Source: Pseudomonadota bacterium
GTDB taxonomy: Bacteria > Pseudomonadota > Gammaproteobacteria > Steroidobacterales > Steroidobacteraceae
Assembly: GCA_021785405.1 (NCBI GenBank)
Contig: JAJYFF010000013.1
Coordinates: 1-51,860 of the forward strand
Reading direction: 5' to 3'
Length of the DNA: 51,860 bases
Shown one piece after another: positions 1-7,538 of the stretch; the first letter of the stretch is position 1; every line of letters begins with the position of its first letter. Below the pieces are notes generated by a model, which was not told where the DNA came from, searched no databases, and was given only the letters and a program-made list of their open reading frames with translations. The position numbers and the translations under genes were made by a program.

Positions 1-41
1 CAGCAGCATAGACGGGGGCGCGCGACGTGCCGTGCGTCAGT

Positions 42-419
42 TCACATTCCCGCAGACCCTCGGGCGGCGTGGTCAGAATTTGAGCAGCCTGCTCGTTCGG
101 TCGAGCGTTCGATCGGGCCCGAGAGGGGCCGCCGCCGCATCCCGGTCGAGGCTCGCAAGATCGTGGCGACCACGGTCGGCGAGAATTCGCACCACTCGAC
201 CCCGATGCCGTTCGCGGTGCGCCGCACGATCCAGGCCGGTACGACGTGCTCGCCGATCCGGACGTCCCATCGAGCGAGCGCCGGCAGCGGCGCGGAGAGC
301 CGCAATTTCGCGCCGCTCAGACTGAGGTCCTCGATCCGCGCCCGCACTGGCGCGAAGCCCGGTCGCTGCAATTCGACGGGCAGCGAGATCTCCTTGCGCG
401 ATCCCCACCGGTGTTCCAT
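42..419 (-). CDS. PilZ domain protein (c-di-GMP binding)
   Basis: A 125-aa protein made almost entirely of one PilZ domain. The N-terminal RxxxR motif is visible (R4 and R8, within HRWGSRKE). It is followed by DLSLSG (D31, S33, G36), the D/NxSxxG motif. Together these are the c-di-GMP-binding signature, so a role as a cytoplasmic c-di-GMP receptor acting on a partner protein is likely. I chose the ATG at 419 because the longer reading frame upstream is Arg-rich, unlike the family, and the motif sits right after this start as usual. The gene lies 137 bp downstream of an HD-GYP gene on the same strand, so c-di-GMP breakdown and reception may be linked. The last ~30 residues after the domain are low in recognisable structure. 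Confidence 0.8.
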   Translation of the reverse strand: MEHRWGSRKEISLPVELQRPGFAPVRARIEDLSLSGAKLRLSAPLPALARWDVRIGEHVVPAWIVRRTANGIGVEWCEFSPTVVATILRASTGMRRRPLSGPIERSTERAGCSNSDHAARGSAGM

Positions 420-556
420 GTCGCCCCCCCTTCGGTGGTACGGCCGAAGTGCCGGGTGAACGATGGCACTCGCGGAACCGGCGTCGCATCCGGAATGATC
501 CGTAGCGTCGCGCGGCGAACCGCGAGCGCGCCGGTCGCCGAAGCGTCGACGCGCGG

Positions 557-1285
557 TCAGCGGCGTCCGTTCGGCGGGGGCTTGTAGGCGGGCAGGATGG
601 CGGTCGAGGTGAGATCGACCTCGGACTCGATCGATCGCCACAGCGTGGCGGCGTCGTGGCCGGCGGTCTGCACGATCTTACCCAGGGCGTCGACGACCGC
701 GCGGTCGAACAGCCGGTCGCTCCCCTGCATGATCTCCTCGAGCGCGTACGCAGCGCCCCGCGCGGGGCGGTAGGGCCGATGATCGGTGATCGCCTCGAAG
801 ACGTCCGCGACCGCGACGATGCGGGCCTCGAGGATGATCGAGCCGCCCGACAGGCCCTCGGGATACCCCGACCCGTCGAGACGTTCGTGGTGCTGGCGAA
901 TGATCGAGTGCACCGGCCACGGCAGCGACACGTGATCGAGGATCGCGCAGCCCGATTGCACGTGGGTCTTCACCAGTGCGTACTCCTCGGCGGTCAGCCG
1001 CGCCGGCTTGGCGAGCAATTCGCTGGGAATCGCGATCTTGCCGACGTCGTGCACCAGCGCCCCGAGGTACAGGCCTTCCAGCTGATTGGCATCGAGGCCG
1101 AGTTGGCGTCCGATCGCGACGGAGAGCGTCGCGGTCAAGCGTTGATGGCGCGCCGTGTAGTGGTCGCGCTGTCCCGCGACCGCGCTGATCGCGTGAATCG
1201 TCTGGATCAGGGCATGACGGGTCGCGCGCAGCGCCTCTTCGAGTTGCCGCGTGGGATCAGTCCCGTGCTCGGTGCACATGTCCAT
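557..1285 (-). CDS. HD-GYP domain phosphodiesterase
   Basis: A 242-aa protein with a complete HD-GYP domain. Visible motifs are the HD doublet at 79-80 (ALVHDVGKIAIP), HHE at 132-134 and GYP at 140-142 (LDGSGYP). Proteins of this family hydrolyse c-di-GMP to pGpG or GMP using a di- or tri-iron centre. There is no receiver or membrane segment. The N-terminal ~45 residues look helical (EEALRATRHALIQTIHAISAV), as in many stand-alone HD-GYP proteins. It is divergent from the CHAD gene and is followed by the PilZ gene on the same strand. Activity is inferred from intact motifs only. Confidence 0.88.
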   Translation of the reverse strand: MDMCTEHGTDPTRQLEEALRATRHALIQTIHAISAVAGQRDHYTARHQRLTATLSVAIGRQLGLDANQLEGLYLGALVHDVGKIAIPSELLAKPARLTAEEYALVKTHVQSGCAILDHVSLPWPVHSIIRQHHERLDGSGYPEGLSGGSIILEARIVAVADVFEAITDHRPYRPARGAAYALEEIMQGSDRLFDRAVVDALGKIVQTAGHDAATLWRSIESEVDLTSTAILPAYKPPPNGRR

Positions 1286-1474
1286 CGACGCGACCCTTTA
1301 ATGATATTGCAAATGACGATTCTGCTCCAATCCTACGCTGTTTCGGTCGGGAAGTGCCAGCGCGGCGAACGCGGCCACGGCGCGGCGATCGTCTGCGCGG
1401 ATCGGCCGCGCCGCCCCTTTCCTTTAGGGATAGCCCCGATGCCCAGGCGCTGGGTTTCGAGTACGCTCGGATCC

Positions 1475-2314
1475 ATGTCGATGCCAACTCGACTGGGCCT
1501 CGTCGCGGACGAGCCCGCGTCCGGGGCGCTGCGGCGACGGGTGCGGGCGCTGCAGCGTGCGCTCGACCGGCGCCTCGCGCGGCTGGCGCAGGGTATCGAC
1601 GTACGCACGGTGCACGAGTCGCGGATCGCGGCACGGCGGCTGCGGGTCGTGTTGCACGGTTTCGCACGGGTGCTCGAGCCCGCGATCGCCCGACCCTACC
1701 ACGACGCGGTCGCCGAGATCGCCGACGCGCTCGAGGACCTGCGCGACGCCGACGTCGCGGTCCAGCAGATCGAGGCGCTCGCCGACCGCGAGGCGCGCGG
1801 GTCGACGTCCGCCCATGCGTGGTCGATCCGGCGCCGCACGCGCGCCCGACGGGCGCTGCGCGTGGCCCTGCGGACCGAGGCCTGGCGCCGCCGCGCCGCA
1901 GCGATGCGCGCGGCGGCCGCGAACCCGGCACTGGTCCTGCCGTCGCGGGCGCCCGTCGGCGAGCTCGGCCGCGGCATTCTCGAGCGCCGCCGCCGGCGTA
2001 CCCGTCGCGCGCTGCGTGCGTTGCGCGATCCGCGACGCCATCCGCGCGCGGCGCATCGCTTGCGGCTCGAGATCAAGGCGTTGCGCTACCTGGCGGAGGA
2101 GTGTCGGACCGCCGCATCGGGACCGCCCGTGCGGGAGATCGAGCGCCTGCACGAGTTGCAGGACGTGCTCGGGGAACTGAGGGACATCGATGCGCTGCGG
2201 GATGAGCTCGACGTGCAGGCGCTGCAACGGCGGCGTGAGCGCCGCGCCCGGGTGTTGCAGCGCAAATTCCGACGGTGCCGGCGCGTGCTGCTGGACGACT
2301 GGCGTCGCGCGTGA
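1475..2314 (+). CDS. CHAD domain protein
   Basis: A 279-aa, very Arg-rich all-helical protein matching the CHAD family. It has the two characteristic basic helices: VHESRIAARRLRVVLHGF near residue 45 and HRLRLEIKALRYLAEE near residue 195, both with conserved His, Arg and Lys. CHAD domains bind inorganic polyphosphate through a basic pore and often associate with polyphosphate granules. No CYTH triphosphatase domain is attached, so this is the stand-alone form. I chose the ATG at 1475; a second in-frame ATG lies at 1481. The frame stays open far upstream, but that part runs antisense to the HD-GYP gene and does not look like CHAD. Confidence 0.8.
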   Translation: MSMPTRLGLVADEPASGALRRRVRALQRALDRRLARLAQGIDVRTVHESRIAARRLRVVLHGFARVLEPAIARPYHDAVAEIADALEDLRDADVAVQQIEALADREARGSTSAHAWSIRRRTRARRALRVALRTEAWRRRAAAMRAAAANPALVLPSRAPVGELGRGILERRRRRTRRALRALRDPRRHPRAAHRLRLEIKALRYLAEECRTAASGPPVREIERLHELQDVLGELRDIDALRDELDVQALQRRRERRARVLQRKFRRCRRVLLDDWRRA

Positions 2315-2459
2315 GCGGCGCTCGGCGCGACCGCCGGTGCGGGGGCGCGACGCGTTGATCGCGCTGCGGTAGGATCGGAACTCCGGCCGCCAGGGCCTCA
2401 CGCGCGTTCGACCTACGAGCCAGATCCCGCAGGACACCGATCACGAGCTGAAGCGGCCG

Positions 2460-3848
2460 ATGGGTTTGCGCGACCTGGTGCTCGCGCAGATCCTCACCGT
2501 CGTCGGCAGTTCCTGGGTCGGCATCGCGGCCGGCGTCGGCCGGGCGCAGTTCGGCGTCTGGTTGCTCGCGTTCGCGTGCTTCTATGCGCCGATGGCGGTC
2601 GCCGTGTATTACCTCAATACCGCGATGCCGCTCGAGGGCGGGCTCTACGTCTGGGCGCGGCGCTCGTTCGGCGATGCGGTCGGGTTCATGACCGCATGGA
2701 ACATCTGGGCGTACGCGCTGAGCTCGATCGCGACGATCCTGTATCAGATCCCGAGCGAGCTCTCGTACCTGCTCGGGCCGCGCGCCGCGATGCTGCCGAA
2801 CGACCCCCTCCTGGTGGACGCGGTGCTCGCGCTCGTGCTGGCGCTGCTCACCGGTACCGCGATCCGCGGGCTCGCGCTCGGCAAGTGGATCCACAACGCG
2901 AGCGGGGCGGCGGTGCTGGTGGTGTTCGCCCTGTTGATCGTCGCGCCGCTGTGGAGCCGTTGGCACGGCGCCCACCTGGCGTACGCGCCGTTCGTGCTGC
3001 GCCGGCCGCCGACCGATCCGCGCTCGCTGTCGCTCGTCGGGCAGGTGCTGTTCGCGGCCGCGGGGCTCGAGTACATCGCGATCATGGCCGGCGAGACGCG
3101 CGGCGCCGAGCGCGCGATCGGCCGCTCGGTGGTGATCGCCTCGCCGATCATCTTGTTGATGTTCGTGTTGGGGACCGCGTCGGTCGTGAGCCTGCACGGC
3201 CTGCACCCGCGCACCGCGATCAACTACATCGCGCCGATCCCGCAGACCTTGACGCTCGCGTTCGGGCAGCGCGGGCCCGCCGCGCTGATCGGCAAGGTCG
3301 CGATCCTCTTGCTGCAGATCCGGATCCTCGGTGCCGCGAGCTTCCTGTACACCGGCGCGACCCGATTGCCGATGACCGCCGGCTGGGATCACTTGATTCC
3401 CGCGTGGTTCGTCAGGCTGCACCCGCGCTACCAGACGCCGGTGAACTCGATCCTGCTGACGAGCGCGGTGATCGTCGCGATGTTGCTGCTCGGCACCGCC
3501 GGCGTGCACGCGGCGGTCGCGTTCGGTCTGCTGAACGACGCGAGCTCCGAGTTCTATGCGCTCGCGTACCTGGCGATGTTCTTGATTCCAATTGCCGGGG
3601 ACCGCGCCTTGCGGCGCTCGCTGCCGCGCGGGGTCGCGTGGATCTGCGGCGTGGGCGTGCTCACGATCCTGTTCATTTTCGCGCTGAACGCCTATCCGTT
3701 CGTCGGCGAGGTGCGGCCCGGCATCTTCGCGGCGAAAGTGCTCGGCACGACCGCGCTCGTGAACGCGATCGGCTGGTCCTACTATCGCTCGCGCGCGAGC
3801 GGCGTGTCACTCGCCTCGCCGGCTCAATCGTCGCCCTCGCGCGACTGA
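2460..3848 (+). CDS. APC-superfamily amino acid permease
   Basis: A 462-aa integral membrane protein with about 12 hydrophobic segments. The first carries the family-like stretch GLRDLVLAQILTVVGSSWVG. The next region has MPLEGGLYVWARRSFG, the glycine-rich TM3 signature of amino acid/polyamine/organocation transporters. The substrate cannot be told. The ATG at 2460 is the first usual start after an in-frame stop at 2370. The residues just before it (HELKRP) resemble the family N-terminus, so a rarer start codon upstream is possible. Its last ~100 bp were copied to 6054-6110. The gene itself is intact and its end overlaps the 3' end of an oppositely oriented peptidase remnant. Confidence 0.85.
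   Translation: MGLRDLVLAQILTVVGSSWVGIAAGVGRAQFGVWLLAFACFYAPMAVAVYYLNTAMPLEGGLYVWARRSFGDAVGFMTAWNIWAYALSSIATILYQIPSELSYLLGPRAAMLPNDPLLVDAVLALVLALLTGTAIRGLALGKWIHNASGAAVLVVFALLIVAPLWSRWHGAHLAYAPFVLRRPPTDPRSLSLVGQVLFAAAGLEYIAIMAGETRGAERAIGRSVVIASPIILLMFVLGTASVVSLHGLHPRTAINYIAPIPQTLTLAFGQRGPAALIGKVAILLLQIRILGAASFLYTGATRLPMTAGWDHLIPAWFVRLHPRYQTPVNSILLTSAVIVAMLLLGTAGVHAAVAFGLLNDASSEFYALAYLAMFLIPIAGDRALRRSLPRGVAWICGVGVLTILFIFALNAYPFVGEVRPGIFAAKVLGTTALVNAIGWSYYRSRASGVSLASPAQSSPSRD
3744..3800. repeat. 57-bp direct repeat, copy A (inside the permease 3' end)
   Basis: Positions 3744-3800 match 6054-6110 at 56 of 57 bases (the mismatch is C at 3779 versus T at 6089). Homology stops abruptly on both sides. 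Copy A is the original, since it is in frame inside the permease gene. The two copies bracket a 2.3-kb mosaic of gene fragments. Confidence 0.93.
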
Positions 3849-4063
3849 CCGAATGCCTGCACGAAGTTCCAGCCGTTCGGCGTGCCGACGCCGGTCGCCG
3901 GATCCCAGGACGTGAGGTTCTGGGTACCAGATGAGTCCTGCAGCACGCCGGTCACGTTGCTCCGCGGGTTCGGCGTCGCGAGGCTCGTTCCGCCGATCAC
4001 GCTGACGCTCTGGTCCCCTTGGAGGACTCCCGGCCGTACGTCGGCGTGCGCGCGCCAGCTCAT
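3824..4063 (-). pseudogene. C-terminal remnant of an S53-type (sedolisin) serine peptidase
   Basis: On the minus strand the translation contains VIGGTSLATP, with Ser at 3983-3985. This matches the (G)GTS catalytic serine motif of S53 peptidases. Soon after comes SWDPATGVGTPNGW, the usual C-terminal signature of that family. In intact enzymes these two motifs are some 70-80 residues apart, whereas here the gap is about 20, so an internal stretch is missing. Everything upstream of about 4063 (the rest of the catalytic domain) is absent and is replaced by sequence that reads as non-coding. The call rests on two short motifs in the right order. A subtilisin-type origin is less likely because of the WDPATG ending. 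Confidence 0.55.
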
Positions 4064-4289
4064 CGAATCCTGGAGGATCGATGGTTCGAGCATTTTCGGT
4101 CCAACCGGGAGGTGCTCGAGCGATCGTCGGGTATCGTGCGAATGGAACTCTGAATTATACCTCGCCAGCAGGTTCCGATGACCCATCCAAGACAAATCGA
4201 ATGACGTTGACGCGACGCTGGAACCAGCATTAGCTAGCGCTCGACGTGAACCCCAGTCGCTTCGCTGAACTTCAGCGATCGCGATGACA

Positions 4290-4314
4290 AGAACTCGAAT
4301 TATTAGAACTCGAA
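4290..4314. repeat. 10-bp direct repeat upstream of the secreted protein gene
   Basis: AGAACTCGAA occurs at 4290-4299 and again at 4305-4314, a 15-bp period, in the locally AT-richer leader that ends in the AAGGGG ribosome-binding site (4319-4324) of the gene at 4330. It could be a regulator site or a simple duplication. Confidence 0.6.
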
Positions 4315-4329
4315 CGATAAGGGGTCGGC

Positions 4330-5586
4330 ATGAACACGCAAAGAACGACTGCGCTTCGACGCGCGGGGCTGGCGGCGGCCGTGCTCGCATCGATCACGAC
4401 CGGCGCACGGGCGGACGTGACCGAATCGAAAACGATGACCATGGTGGTCGGTTTCGGAACGATCCATACGGCGTCCACCGAGCTCGTCGCCGCCGACAAG
4501 CAGCGCACCGACTCGTCCACGCATTGCGACGGGTTCCTCCTGTCGATGGTCTGTGGGCATCTGCGCGGCGGCGAGATCGTCCGGCTCGACAAGAACGTGC
4601 GCTGGCGCCTCGACCCGAAGCACGAGCGCTATACCGAAACGGCGTTTCCAACACCCGCGCAAATCGCCGAGTTTCAGAAGCAACGGGCCGAGTGGCTCAA
4701 GAAGCTCGAGAGTTGCCCGCGACCGACCGCGCAGGGCGCACCCAGCACGGGCAGCACGAACCAGTGCGACATGTCGCCGCCGCAGTTCGACGTCCAGAAC
4801 ACCGGCGAGACGGCGACGATCGCCGGCCACGTGGCCCGGCATTCGATCGTCACGATGAAACAAACCTGTACCAAGAAAGACACCGGGGACCAGTGCGAGT
4901 ACGTGGTCCGGATCGACGCGTGGATGACCGACGACCGGATCCCGGGCTACGATGAAGAGCGGGCCTTCGACGAGCGCGTGGCCCGCAGGATGGGGCTGGA
5001 CAAAGCCACGATGACCTCATTCGCGCCGCAGTTGCGACAGTTCACCGCCCCGTACGCGCAGGCGTTGCAGCAGATTGGCTCCAAGGCGAAGGACCTGCAG
5101 GGGATCCCGCTGAAGACCACGATCAGCATCTCGTTCGGCGGCACGCGGTGTGGCGCGGCGAAGCAGCAGGCGAGTTCCGGCGGCGGCGTCACCCAGAATG
5201 CGGGAGGTGCCGCGGAATCGGCGGCCGCGAACTCGACTGCCGCCACGGCGGGCACCGCCGCTCAAGAAGCCGCCGGCCGCTCGACCGGCGGTTCGCTGCT
5301 CGGTTCGATCGCCGGCTCCGCCGCCGGCGCGTTCGGTCACTCGCTGCTCGGCGGGTTTTTCGCGAAGAAGTCGGCCGCGTCCAGCAAGCCGGAGGCCGCG
5401 CCGACCGCGCCGACCGCGGGAGCCGTCCCGATGGCCACCTTGTTCTCGGTCACGACCGAGACGACGGAGATTCGATCCGGTCCGATCCCGAGCGGGGAGT
5501 TCGAGGTTCCCACCGGTTGGACCCGGCAGGTACCGAAAGCCCAAAAGGGCCCGCCGAAGTTCGCCTGCCCGACGGTCGGGACGTAA
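4330..5586 (+). CDS. Secreted protein of unknown function with Gly-zipper-like segment
   Basis: A 418-aa protein with a clear Sec signal peptide (basic start, hydrophobic LAAAVLASITTGA, likely cleavage after ARA). The mature part has paired Cys residues (C-x13-CGH near residue 70; CDM, CTKK and CEY near residues 145-200), suggesting disulfides in the periplasm or outside. Residues ~285-350 are Ala/Gly/Ser-rich and contain LLGSIAGSAAGAFGHSLLGG, a glycine-zipper-like helix that may insert in or pack on a membrane. The C-terminus (SGPIPSGEFEVPTGW) recalls the end of DUF4412-type secreted proteins, a weak match only. A good ribosome-binding site (AAGGGG, 4319-4324) supports the start. It is the only intact gene inside the repeat-bounded mosaic segment. 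Confidence 0.72.
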   Translation: MNTQRTTALRRAGLAAAVLASITTGARADVTESKTMTMVVGFGTIHTASTELVAADKQRTDSSTHCDGFLLSMVCGHLRGGEIVRLDKNVRWRLDPKHERYTETAFPTPAQIAEFQKQRAEWLKKLESCPRPTAQGAPSTGSTNQCDMSPPQFDVQNTGETATIAGHVARHSIVTMKQTCTKKDTGDQCEYVVRIDAWMTDDRIPGYDEERAFDERVARRMGLDKATMTSFAPQLRQFTAPYAQALQQIGSKAKDLQGIPLKTTISISFGGTRCGAAKQQASSGGGVTQNAGGAAESAAANSTAATAGTAAQEAAGRSTGGSLLGSIAGSAAGAFGHSLLGGFFAKKSAASSKPEAAPTAPTAGAVPMATLFSVTTETTEIRSGPIPSGEFEVPTGWTRQVPKAQKGPPKFACPTVGT

Positions 5587-5653
5587 ACGGAAGCGAAACG
5601 CTCGCCGGTCGGTCGCGCTCATACGCGATTGATCCATGCCAGGGCGTAGGATC

Positions 5654-6238
5654 ATGAACCGCCAGCTTCCCCGTGGCGGCTGCCGCCTGTTGCCGGTGCT
5701 CCTGGTCGCCATTCTGGTCGGATGTCAGGGGACGCCACCGCCGAGCGCGAGCCTTCCGGCAACGCCGGCCGCGACGCAACGGGAGCAGGCGCGGGAGCGG
5801 GCGCAGGTCACCGAGGCGCTGCTCGACGACGACACCGCTGGGGTATGCCGTATGGACCATCCGGGCGCTGATCGAAAAAATCATTGGGAGACGATGTATC
5901 GGCGCCAGCCCGCCGATTCCGTCAGTTGGTACCGGCCCCACCTGGATGTGTCGCTCGAACTGCTCTCGCAAGGCGGTATGAACGGCCGCTCGGCGGTGAT
6001 CGACGTGGGCGACGTATTGCGAGTTCCGCTCCCGACGGCGCGCTTCGATCTCTGGCACGACCGCGCTCGTGAACGCGATCGGCTGGTTCTACTATCGCTC
6101 GCGCGCGAGCCTCACGGCGGGTTGCGCTCGACTTCGAGGGGTGCTTCGACCGCATCGACCGATGGCGTCGGCCCGGTGGTCGATTCCGCGCGTTGGGTGA
6201 GCGCGAGCGAGGGCAGCAGCGTCGAGGTCCCCGCATAG
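5654..6238 (+). pseudogene. Chimeric ORF: lipoprotein start + deleted methyltransferase + permease tail
   Basis: An open frame of 194 codons stitched from three sources. Codons 1-~60 encode a lipoprotein signal peptide with lipobox LVGC (Cys24) and an Ala/Pro/Glu-rich stretch. From 5852 the frame reads like a class I SAM-dependent methyltransferase N-terminus (MDHPGADRKNHWETMYRR, then SVSWYRPH). It jumps from VIDVG directly to DVLRVPLP and FDLWHDRA, so about 50 residues holding most of the SAM-binding fold are missing. At 6054 it runs into a copy of the permease 3' end, read out of frame. The joint shares GGCACGACCGCGC with both parents, a 13-bp microhomology. A working methyltransferase is not possible; a small exported lipoprotein cannot be excluded. 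Confidence 0.65.
6054..6110. repeat. 57-bp direct repeat, copy B (permease 3' end fragment)
   Basis: A near-identical copy (56/57) of 3744-3800. It starts inside the methyltransferase fragment at shared microhomology and ends one base before the stop codon of the antiporter on the other strand (stop at 6112-6114). Confidence 0.93.
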
Positions 6239-7320
6239 ACCAACAAGCCGCCGTACAGCGAGTCGGCGAGGTGGAACCGGTCGTGCAGGATCGTCGCCAG
6301 CACCAGCGTGAAGATCAAGGTCGGCGACAACGCCGTCGCGACCTTCAGGCTGCCGATCGCGGTCTCCCCCTTGATGAAGCGTCGCTGCAACCATACCAGC
6401 GCGATGCGGATCGGCAGCAGCGTCCCGGTGAACAACAGGCCGAATTCCAACGACTGCCACGTCAGCGCCGCCGTGGGGACGTCCATGCCCGCCGCGAAGA
6501 AATAGAAAGGAATGAAGAAGGAGGCGAACAATTGCACCGCGCGCAGATTTTCATCGGATGCGAGCTTCGGCAACCGGCTGCGCAGCTGCCGTGCGATGAA
6601 GCCGGCGAGAAAGGCGCCGAACAAGTAGTTGACCCCGAGCCGCTCCGTCAGATAGGCGGCGACCAGGCCCACCATCACGAGCAGCGAGAACTCGGCGCCC
6701 GGCGCATACGGCACGACGAGACGCACCAGCAGGTGCAACACCCACGGGATGCCCAATACCATGAACACGATCGCCAGCGTGGACACCGTCAACAGGGTCG
6801 TCGAGCCGGACTGCAGGACCACGAACACGATGCCCAGCGCCAGAATCTCGCCGCCGACCGCCTTGATCGACACCCAGAAACGCTCGTCCGCATCGAGACC
6901 CAATGCGGGGAGCGCCTCGAGGATGAATCCGGTCGAGGGCGTGAGCAAGGCGAGCGCGGTCAGCAGGCCGACGGTCCATGGCTGCCCGAGCGAACCCATC
7001 GCGAACCACACGGCCCCCGCGACCAACAGCGACTGCAGCAGCAGATGGCTCACGAGCGGCCGACGGCCGCGCCATAGCTCGTGCACTTCGACGTCGAGGC
7101 CGGCGAACAAGAACAGCGAGGAGATGCCGAGCGTCGAGAGCAGCGCCAGCGTCGGATCGTGAATGGCGCCGCCCTGCAGTCGCGCGGCCAGCATGCCGAG
7201 GCCGAAGCTCGACAAGGGCGCCGGCAGCCGGAACCGCTGTAGCGCCCGCGGAATCACGATCAACGCAAAGATCAAGCCGAGGAAGACGAGATTGCTCGAC
7301 AGTGCGGGCAGGCCATTCAT
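6112..7320 (-). CDS. CPA2-family cation:proton antiporter (membrane domain only)
   Basis: A 402-aa polytopic membrane protein with ~12 hydrophobic segments of the Na+/H+ exchanger type. Typical parts are LGLIFALIVIPRALQRFRLPAPLSSFGLGM at the start, SLFLFAGLDVEV (the TM3-4 GLxxD/E region of Kef/NapA-like proteins) and NYLFGAFLAGFIAR further on. It would exchange K+ or Na+ for protons across the inner membrane. The C-terminal RCK/TrkA-N nucleotide-binding domain of KefB/C is absent, as in shorter CPA2 members. The ATG start is followed directly by the first helix. The stop codon lies one base beyond repeat copy B, so the rearrangement ended right at this gene without damaging it. Confidence 0.85.
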   Translation of the reverse strand: MNGLPALSSNLVFLGLIFALIVIPRALQRFRLPAPLSSFGLGMLAARLQGGAIHDPTLALLSTLGISSLFLFAGLDVEVHELWRGRRPLVSHLLLQSLLVAGAVWFAMGSLGQPWTVGLLTALALLTPSTGFILEALPALGLDADERFWVSIKAVGGEILALGIVFVVLQSGSTTLLTVSTLAIVFMVLGIPWVLHLLVRLVVPYAPGAEFSLLVMVGLVAAYLTERLGVNYLFGAFLAGFIARQLRSRLPKLASDENLRAVQLFASFFIPFYFFAAGMDVPTAALTWQSLEFGLLFTGTLLPIRIALVWLQRRFIKGETAIGSLKVATALSPTLIFTLVLATILHDRFHLADSLYGGLLVYAGTSTLLPSLALTQRAESTTGPTPSVDAVEAPLEVERNPP

Positions 7321-7538
7321 CGCCGCACGGTAGCATACGGGCTGGGCCGTGGGCGGCTGACGCGCCGGTTGGCGCAGCGCGGCGTCGGCCCGGGCCGTGC
7401 CCGAATGCGGTCGCCGATCCGCGTGCGGATCGCGCCGCGGGCGAACCTTGCGCGGATGTACGCATTGTCTCGGCAGCCGGTTTCATGGCTGAATCCGCAG
7501 GTGCACGCGATCGTCCCATTGCCCCGCGAACTCGGCCC

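Noticed and set aside
656-1474. N-terminal extension of the CHAD frame over the HD-GYP gene
   Set aside because: The extension is antisense to the HD-GYP motifs and unlike CHAD proteins. The start at 1475 leaves a complete domain.
5852-6067. A functional small methyltransferase
   Set aside because: The SAM-binding core between VIDVG and DVLRVPLP is missing, and the C-terminal part is replaced by an out-of-frame permease fragment.
3744-6110. 57-bp repeat as the ends or target-site duplication of an insertion sequence
   Set aside because: No transposase, no terminal inverted repeats, and the repeat is far too long for a target-site duplication. It is clearly permease coding sequence.
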